A stretch of 55,842 nt of DNA from Candidatus Cryptobacteroides excrementipullorum (lineage in GTDB: Bacteria; Bacteroidota; Bacteroidia; Bacteroidales; UBA932). Below are positions 51,033 to 55,842 of this stretch, piece after piece. The position numbers were made by a program, and so were the translations under genes. Location of the stretch: the NCBI GenBank assembly GCA_017695065.1, contig JADILZ010000027.1, forward strand, positions 1 to 55,842, read 5' to 3'. Each line of letters starts with the position of its first letter. Positions within the stretch are counted from its first letter, which is position 1. The notes beneath the pieces are model-generated. The model was not told the origin of the DNA. It saw nothing but the letters and a program-made list of their open reading frames with translations, and did no database searches.

Positions 51033-52439
51033 ATGAAAAGAATCATCTTATCATCATTGGCGGCATTGTGCGCGGGAGCCTCGTTGTATGCGGGCGGACC
51101 GGACATCCCTGTCCCCGCAGAACGTCAGCTCAAGTGGCATGAGGCCGAGATGGGTGTAGTCTTCCATTATGACCTGCATGTCTTTGACGGTCAGGTCTAT
51201 GGACAGGGAAACAACCGCATCAACCCTGTCGAGGACTACAATATATTCAATCCCGGGCATCTGGATACCGACCAGTGGATCCGTGCGGCCAAGGCTGCCG
51301 GGGCGAAGTTCGCCGTCCTTACTGCCACCCATGAGACAGGATTCGGGCTGTGGCAGAGTGACGTGAACCCGTATTGCCTCAAGGCCGTGAAGTGGCGTGA
51401 CGGTAAGGGAGACATTGTCAGGGACTTCGTGAACTCATGCCGCAAGTACGGTGTACAGCCTGGTATCTATGTGGGTATCAGGTGGAACTCCCTTTTGGGG
51501 ATACATAATTTCAAGGTGGAGGGAGAAGGTGAATTCGCCATCAACCGCCAGGAATGGTACAGGAGGTATTGCGAGAGGATGGTCACTGAGCTCTGCACCA
51601 GATATGGCGACCTTTTCATGATCTGGTTTGACGGAGGTGCGGATGACCCGCGCGGGATGGGCCCTGATGTGGAGCCTATAGTGAACAAGTATCAGCCGGA
51701 CTGCCTGTTCTATCACAATGTTGACAGGGCAGATTTCCGTTGGGGAGGGTCCGAGAGCGGTACTGTGGGATACCCGTGCTGGTCCACTTTCCCTACCCCA
51801 TACAGCCACAACAGGAACAGCGAGTCGGCAGCAGCACACATTGAACTTCTCAAGCATGGAGATCCTGACGGTGCCTGTTGGGTGCCTGCAATGGCAGATA
51901 CCCCGCTCAGAGGCGCTAACGGCAGGCACGAGTGGTTCTGGGAGCCAGGCGACGAGGATGCGGTATGCTCTCTGGAGACTCTGATGGACATGTACGAGAA
52001 ATCGGTGGGACGCAACGCCACCCTGATTGTAGGCCTCACCCCTGACCCGGACGGTCTGATCCCGGAGGGCGATGTGGAGAGGCTCAGGCAGTGGGGAGAG
52101 GAGATTACCCGGCGATTCGGCAGACCTTTGGCATCCGTTTCCGGGGAAGGGGACAGGCTTCAGATAAAGTCTTCCTCTGCGCTCAAGGCAGACTGCTGCA
52201 TCATACAGGAGGACATATCCTGCGGTGAGCGCATACGTTCATACAGGGTGGAGGCCCGCACTGGCGGAAAGTGGCAGACTGTATGTACTGGTACTTCCGT
52301 AGGGCACAAGAGGATAGCCTATTTTGACGCTCCGGTGGAAGCTTCGTCTTTCAGACTTGTCGTAGATGAGTGTGCAGCAGAGCCTTGCATAAAGGATTTC
52401 AGCATCTATATGACAGGAGAGTCTGCCGGGAAAGAATAG
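51033..52439 (+). CDS. Secreted alpha-L-fucosidase (GH29)
   Basis: The 468-residue enzyme has a signal peptide (IILSSLAALCAGASLYAG) and the GH29 barrel: QLKWHEAEMGVVFHYDLHVF near residue 32, TATHETGFGLW near 98, and the probable nucleophile D200 in FMIWFDGGADD. The last 110 residues form a beta-rich discoidin-like domain (YRVEARTGGKWQTV). It releases L-fucose from host or algal glycans in the periplasm or at the surface. With the adjacent sulfatase it points to a sulfated fucosylated substrate such as mucin or fucan. Confidence 0.9.
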   Translation: MKRIILSSLAALCAGASLYAGGPDIPVPAERQLKWHEAEMGVVFHYDLHVFDGQVYGQGNNRINPVEDYNIFNPGHLDTDQWIRAAKAAGAKFAVLTATHETGFGLWQSDVNPYCLKAVKWRDGKGDIVRDFVNSCRKYGVQPGIYVGIRWNSLLGIHNFKVEGEGEFAINRQEWYRRYCERMVTELCTRYGDLFMIWFDGGADDPRGMGPDVEPIVNKYQPDCLFYHNVDRADFRWGGSESGTVGYPCWSTFPTPYSHNRNSESAAAHIELLKHGDPDGACWVPAMADTPLRGANGRHEWFWEPGDEDAVCSLETLMDMYEKSVGRNATLIVGLTPDPDGLIPEGDVERLRQWGEEITRRFGRPLASVSGEGDRLQIKSSSALKADCCIIQEDISCGERIRSYRVEARTGGKWQTVCTGTSVGHKRIAYFDAPVEASSFRLVVDECAAEPCIKDFSIYMTGESAGKE

Positions 52440-52486
52440 TGCGCGGCACTGTTGGTTGACAACTTTTTTACATTTATTACAAGACA

Positions 52487-54043
52487 ATGAACATAAGATT
52501 AGCAGCAGTTCTGGGACTTGTCCCGGTGTCGGCAGCCCCTGCGGCTCTTGCCCAGGCTCCAGGCACGGGGCAGCGGCCTGACGACAGACCGAACATCATT
52601 TTCTTCCTGGTGGATGACATGGGATGGCAGGACACCTCTGTCCCTTTCTGGTCCGAAAGGACTTTCTATAATGACAGGTACGAGACTCCGAACATGGAGC
52701 GTCTTGCAAGCCAGGGGGTCATGTTTACCCAGGCTTATACCTCGAGTGTAAGTTCCCCGACCAGATGCAGCATAATGACAGGGTCGAATGCTGCCCGCCA
52801 CAGGGTTACGAACTGGACTCTCCAGAAGAATGTGAAAACCGACATGAAGAGTGACGTGATTGCCATCCCGGAGTGGAATTTCAACGGGATAGCCCAGGTC
52901 CCAGGGACCGACAACACATATCTCTGCGAGTCGTTCGTGCAGCTTCTGAAGGACAGCGGATATCATACAATCCACTGCGGGAAGGCACATTGGGGCGCTA
53001 TTGACACGCCGGGGGAGAATCCGGCCCATTTCGGCTTTGAGGTCAATATTGCCGGGCATGCGGCAGGCGGTCTCGCCACTTATCTCAGTGAGGCCCGCTA
53101 CGGACATGACAAGGACGGTAACCCTACATCGCTCATGTCGGTGCCGGGTCTTGAAAAGTATTGGGATACAGGTACATTTGTGACGGAGGCCCTTACTCAG
53201 GAAGCCATCAAGGCTCTTGACAAGGCCAAGGCATACAACCAGCCTTTCTATCTCTATATGTCACATTATGCCATTCATATCCCGATAGACAGGGACATGA
53301 GGTTCTATGACAAATACAAGAAGAAGGGCCTTTCTGACAAGGAGGCCGCCTATGCTTCTCTTATAGAAGGTATGGACAAGAGTCTCGGGGATCTTATGGA
53401 CTGGCTTGAAAAGAACGGCGAGGCCGACAATACTGTCATAATCTTCATGGGGGACAACGGCGGCTATGCCACGGGCGAATACTGGCGCGACACCCCTCTC
53501 TATACACAGAACTATCCTCTGAAGTGCGGCAAGGGGTCCGCATACGAGGGCGGTATCCGTGAACCTATGATTGTCAGCTGGCCCGGGCGCACTTCCGACG
53601 GCACCAGGTGCGACAGCCCAGTCATGGCGGAAGACCTGTATCCGAGCATACTCGAGATGGCGGGAATAAAGCATTACAATGTGCCGCAGACAGTGGACGG
53701 GAAAAGCTTTGTTCCCCTTATTGACGGTGACGGGGACCCTTCAAAGGGCAGAGACCTTTTCTGGAATTTCCCTAACCTCTGGGGCGAGACAGGCCCGGGT
53801 ATAGGATCGACATGCACTGTGCGCAGCGGGGACTGGAAACTGATATATTTCTATGAGACAGGGGAGAAGGAACTGTACAACATCCCTGATGATATAGGTG
53901 AAGAACATAACCTTGCCGCCATGCGTCCTGACATCGTGAAGAAGCTCTCTTCCAAACTCGGAAAATACCTCCGCTCCGTAGATGCCCAGCGCCCTTCATT
54001 CAAGGCCACAGGACTTCCTTGCCCTTGGCCGGACGAGATCTGA
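52487..54043 (+). CDS. Secreted arylsulfatase (S1 family, Ser-type)
   Basis: This 518-residue sulfatase has a signal peptide (residues 1-22). The metal site begins with D43-D44 in FLVDDMGWQDT. The formylglycine motif is S89-S-P-T-R followed by CSIMTG, so Ser89 must be oxidised by an anSME-type maturase, which is not in this window. Further sulfatase motifs are HCGKAHWG, FIFMGDNGG-like IIFMGDNGG and KGSAYEGGIREPMIVSWPG (split around residue 345-365). It removes sulfate esters from glycans. It follows the fucosidase by 47 bp and is probably co-transcribed. Confidence 0.95.
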   Translation: MNIRLAAVLGLVPVSAAPAALAQAPGTGQRPDDRPNIIFFLVDDMGWQDTSVPFWSERTFYNDRYETPNMERLASQGVMFTQAYTSSVSSPTRCSIMTGSNAARHRVTNWTLQKNVKTDMKSDVIAIPEWNFNGIAQVPGTDNTYLCESFVQLLKDSGYHTIHCGKAHWGAIDTPGENPAHFGFEVNIAGHAAGGLATYLSEARYGHDKDGNPTSLMSVPGLEKYWDTGTFVTEALTQEAIKALDKAKAYNQPFYLYMSHYAIHIPIDRDMRFYDKYKKKGLSDKEAAYASLIEGMDKSLGDLMDWLEKNGEADNTVIIFMGDNGGYATGEYWRDTPLYTQNYPLKCGKGSAYEGGIREPMIVSWPGRTSDGTRCDSPVMAEDLYPSILEMAGIKHYNVPQTVDGKSFVPLIDGDGDPSKGRDLFWNFPNLWGETGPGIGSTCTVRSGDWKLIYFYETGEKELYNIPDDIGEEHNLAAMRPDIVKKLSSKLGKYLRSVDAQRPSFKATGLPCPWPDEI

Positions 54044-54063
54044 TTTCTTGGAGAAATCAGATC
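54037..54063 (+). terminator. Perfect 12-bp hairpin over the sulfatase stop codon
   Basis: GATCTGATTTCT (54037-54048) and AGAAATCAGATC (54052-54063) pair with a 3-nt loop; the TGA at 54041-54043 is inside the stem. No T-run follows. Confidence 0.6.
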
Positions 54064-54076
54064 CGTCTAAACCCCA

Positions 54077-54150
54077 GTCACTTCGTGACAGCCCCTTATT
54101 AAGGGGCGCCACCCCCCTTCCTTCCCCCTCGCCGGGGGACCTGTCGCAGG
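54077..54150. repeat. Tandem-hairpin intergenic element
   Basis: Four small hairpins follow one another: GTCAC/GTGAC (54077-54089), GCCCCTT/AAGGGGC (54091-54107), TCCCCC/GGGGGA (54123-54139) and CCTG/CAGG (54140-54150). There is no reading frame. The build resembles dispersed Bacteroidales intergenic repeats, but no second copy is present in this window. Confidence 0.5.
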
Positions 54151-54216
54151 CTGCCGTCTGCTCCTGAAAAGTGGTAATTCGATGAAATTTAATAAATTAA
54201 ATTCATCGAATACATG

Positions 54217-54804
54217 TTATTTTATAAGATTCAGGAATTCATTCCTGGTGCGCTCGTCCTTCAGGAAAATGCCCGAAAAGGCCGATGTGGTAGTGACCGC
54301 ATTGGCCTTTTCTATTCCCCTGATCTGCATGCAAGTATGAGCTGCCTCGATCACGACGGCCACGCCTATCGGGTTGAGTGTGTGCTGGATGCAGTCCCGG
54401 ATCTGGACAGTGAGCCTCTCCTGCACCTGCAGCCTGCGGGCGTATGTCTCGACGACTCTCGCTATCTTGCTCAGCCCTGTAATGTATCCGTTGGGGATAT
54501 ATGCCACATGGGCTTTGCCGATAAATGGCATCACATGGTGCTCGCAAGTGGAATACAGCTCGATGTCTTTCACCAGGACCATCTGCTTGTATTCCTCCTT
54601 GAATACTGCCGCGCGGATGATTTCCGACCCGTCCTGGCCGTATCCTTTTGTCAGATACTGCAGCGCTTTCGCCACACGCTCGGGGGTCTTCACAAGCCCC
54701 TCCCTGTCAGGATCCTCTCCAAGAAGTCTGAGGATTTCCCTGTAATGCTTTGCTATCTCAGCTGTCACATGCTCATCGTATCTGTCTTCCCGTATGTATG
54801 CCAT
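54217..54804 (-). CDS. folE: GTP cyclohydrolase I
   Basis: This 195-residue enzyme converts GTP to dihydroneopterin triphosphate, the first step to folate. The zinc-binding and catalytic segment is [21 protein letters not shown], split around residues 72-95, followed by [21 protein letters not shown] and C-terminal [14 protein letters not shown]. The frame is open from 54918, but a -7 box at 54895-54902 and the family N-terminus support the ATG at 54804. Divergent from the DUF2795 gene. Confidence 0.96.
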   Translation of the reverse strand: MAYIREDRYDEHVTAEIAKHYREILRLLGEDPDREGLVKTPERVAKALQYLTKGYGQDGSEIIRAAVFKEEYKQMVLVKDIELYSTCEHHVMPFIGKAHVAYIPNGYITGLSKIARVVETYARRLQVQERLTVQIRDCIQHTLNPIGVAVVIEAAHTCMQIRGIEKANAVTTTSAFSGIFLKDERTRNEFLNLIK

Positions 54805-54894
54805 GTTACAATTTTGTGTAAAAATGTCAGATTTGATCACCGGTGTCTGCTGTGGTATAAATGTTGATAAACCAAGCGCTTCGTTGCCGGGCTG

Positions 54895-54902
54895 CAAAAA
54901 TA
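54895..54902 (-). promoter_or_regulatory. Candidate -7 box for folE
   Basis: The minus strand reads TATTTTTG, matching TAnnTTTG, with a leader of about 84 nt to the ATG at 54804. Confidence 0.45.
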
Positions 54903-54935
54903 CGAAAAAGAAAAACATCTTATGTTTTTTTTGCC

Positions 54936-54943
54936 TATATTTG
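54936..54943 (+). promoter_or_regulatory. Candidate -7 box for the DUF2795 gene
   Basis: TATATTTG matches the consensus. The transcript would begin near 54950, at the CCCCAAAC/GTTTGGGG hairpin (54947-54975) close to its 5' end. Confidence 0.5.
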
Positions 54944-55019
54944 CGTCCCCAAACAAATCCCCAACTCGTTTGGGGAGTAGCTAATAAGTTGAATAATAAT
55001 ATTTTAAGTTAGATTTACC

Positions 55020-55241
55020 ATGTATTGGACACTTGAACTTGCGTACAGACTGGAAGATGCTCCATGGCCAGCTACCAAGGATGAACTTATCGACTATGCT
55101 ACGCGTTCCGGAGCGCCTCTTGAAGTCGTGGAGAATCTTGAAGAACTTGATGATGACGGCGAAATTTACGAGAGCATAGAAGACATCTGGCCAGATTATC
55201 CTACGAAGGATGACTTTTTCTTCAACGAGGAAGAATACTGA
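55020..55241 (+). CDS. Small DUF2795-family protein
   Basis: This 73-residue acidic protein is highly typical of Bacteroidota: it opens with MYWTLELAYRLEDAPWPATK, then DELIDYATRSGAPLEVVENL and an Asp/Glu-rich C-terminus ending in NEEEY. The DUF2795 fold is a small helical domain found alone or fused in proteins of unknown role. It has its own promoter, a structured leader and a terminator, so it is a single-gene unit. It is probably highly expressed and cytoplasmic. Confidence 0.9.
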   Translation: MYWTLELAYRLEDAPWPATKDELIDYATRSGAPLEVVENLEELDDDGEIYESIEDIWPDYPTKDDFFFNEEEY

Positions 55242-55272
55242 TAGCCTTAGAGCTAGTTAAACAATTAAATAT

Positions 55273-55318
55273 CAACGCGATGAACAAAGATAATTTGTTT
55301 GTCGCGTTGGTGTTTTAA
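55273..55318 (+). terminator. Terminator after the DUF2795 gene
   Basis: CAACGCGA (55273-55280) pairs with TCGCGTTG (55302-55309), extended inward by AACAAA/TTTGTT, and followed by GTGTTTT. It also marks the change to AT-rich DNA. Confidence 0.8.
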
Positions 55319-55319
55319 A

Positions 55320-55490
55320 GTGGAAAAAGTGTATTTTGGCACAAAGAGCGGTAAACCATGCTTGAAACTAAACCTGTCCACTTTTATTTCATTAGGAGAG
55401 GACAAGGTTCTCATATATCGCATTAAAATGCAGCCTGGAGAGTTGATTTCCAATGGATTGATGGTAAAATTATACGAGCAAAGAATTTAA
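55320..55490 (+). CDS. Short unrecognised frame upstream of the NTPase gene
   Basis: An open frame ends at TAA 55488-55490 (PGELISNGLMVKLYEQRI). Its only start codons are non-ATG: TTG at 55299 inside the terminator hairpin, or GTG at 55320 giving about 56 residues. It may be the end of a degraded gene or a small partner of the NTPase, whose ATG is 24 bp further on. No family was recognised. The AT-rich composition matches the NTPase gene. Confidence 0.3.
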   Translation: MEKVYFGTKSGKPCLKLNLSTFISLGEDKVLIYRIKMQPGELISNGLMVKLYEQRI

Positions 55491-55514
55491 CCTATTTGAT
55501 AAAATAGAGCGTAT

Positions 55515-55842
55515 ATGGCAATTGAAACTTTACTTCCCAAAAAACTGGAAAAATCAGATGCTTCATATAAATCCGTCATTGAGTTAAATGAAGCCCTGTC
55601 TTCAGCGGAAAAAGAGCACATAAGAAACATTGCTCTTACCGGTCCGTTTGGATCTGGCAAGAGTTCTGTACTTATTACTCTGAGGGAAGATTTTGCCAAA
55701 GTCTATAAGTTCCTGCCCATCTCTCTTGCTACTTTGCAGGCAAATGAAGAGGAGAACAATATCAGTGATTTAGGTGGAGAATCAGATGAAAAAGAAAGAG
55801 AGAAACGGATAGAGAGTCTGAATCGTAAAATAGAATACAGCA
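55515..55842 (+). CDS. YobI-like P-loop NTPase, N-terminal part (3' truncated by window end)
   Basis: From ATG 55515 the frame is open to the last base, 109 residues. It has LPKKLEKSDASYKSVIELNEAL, split around residues 7-29, then IRNIALTGPFGSGKSSVL with the Walker A GPFGSGKSS, then YKFLPISLATL. This arrangement (LP.KL.., then alternating N-terminal helix, then NIALTGP.GSGKSS, then FL.ISLA) is that of YobI-family P-loop NTPases. These are large ATPases found in accessory regions and sometimes linked to conflict systems. The remainder, including Walker B, is outside the window. Confidence 0.75.
   Translation, partial: MAIETLLPKKLEKSDASYKSVIELNEALSSAEKEHIRNIALTGPFGSGKSSVLITLREDFAKVYKFLPISLATLQANEEENNISDLGGESDEKEREKRIESLNRKIEYS

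Noticed and set aside
55299..55319. TTG start of the short frame before the NTPase gene
   Set aside because: It lies inside the right arm of the DUF2795 terminator, so it is unlikely to be a translation start.
1..55842. CRISPR array
   Set aside because: No regularly spaced direct repeats and no cas genes were seen by eye anywhere in the window.

Overview
The window looks like a chromosomal segment of a Bacteroidales bacterium (Bacteroidota). It contains a SusC/SusD pair, DUF4251 and DUF4136 proteins, a Ser-type sulfatase and a signal-peptide-bearing C1 peptidase. Many intergenic regions carry the Bacteroidota sigma-ABfr -7 box TAnnTTTG, twice with a TTTG box exactly 19 bp upstream. Shine-Dalgarno sequences are mostly absent. 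Most of the segment is moderately GC-rich with compact operons. Genus cannot be decided from the sequence alone. REGION 1 (1-12.4 kb) is a surface polysaccharide (O-antigen or capsule) locus. It holds the end of rmlB, a Wzx flippase, a DegT aminotransferase, an ATP-grasp ligase, an SDR, GT2 and GT4 glycosyltransferases, an EpsG-type Wzy polymerase, and gmd-fcl for GDP-L-fucose. The middle (about 4.0-9.2 kb) is clearly AT-rich, as expected of an exchanged serotype cassette. The locus ends at a convergent XRE regulator and the broken C-terminus of a tyrosine recombinase. REGION 2 (13-18 kb) has tryptophanase, a small gene that looks frameshifted, a HEAT-like hypothetical protein, a candidate small RNA and a GNAT-like conserved protein. 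REGION 3 (18-22.4 kb) has pgi, a secreted glycerophosphodiesterase, and an envelope trio (DUF4251, DUF4136 lipoprotein, OM barrel). REGION 4 (22.5-28 kb) is an operon of manC, a UDP-GlcA-epimerase-like SDR, ugd, an LpxH-like phosphoesterase and a GT-B glycosyltransferase. It makes GDP-mannose and UDP-glucuronate and probably builds a glycoconjugate. REGION 5 (28-38.8 kb) is housekeeping: two tRNA-Lys genes, aguA-aguB-purT, a PepC-like peptidase, grpE-dnaJ, rplS, tRNA-Arg, a HAD hydrolase and an acyl-CoA synthetase. REGION 6 (38.9-41.8 kb) is a four-gene barrel/lipoprotein/barrel/lipoprotein cluster with no recognised function; it looks like a duplicated two-gene module. REGION 7 (42-54 kb) has htpG, a secreted CE1-like esterase, and a polysaccharide-utilisation locus (SusC, SusD, GH29 fucosidase, S1 sulfatase) aimed at a sulfated fucose-containing glycan. 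REGION 8 (54-55.8 kb) has a tandem-hairpin repeat, folE divergent from a small DUF2795 protein, and then an AT-rich stretch where a YobI-like P-loop NTPase begins and is cut by the window edge. The best candidates for undescribed biology are the twin barrel/lipoprotein cluster, the aminotransferase/ATP-grasp/SDR sugar module, the small RNA candidate at 16.7 kb, the GNAT-like gene beside it, and the truncated NTPase module at the right edge.
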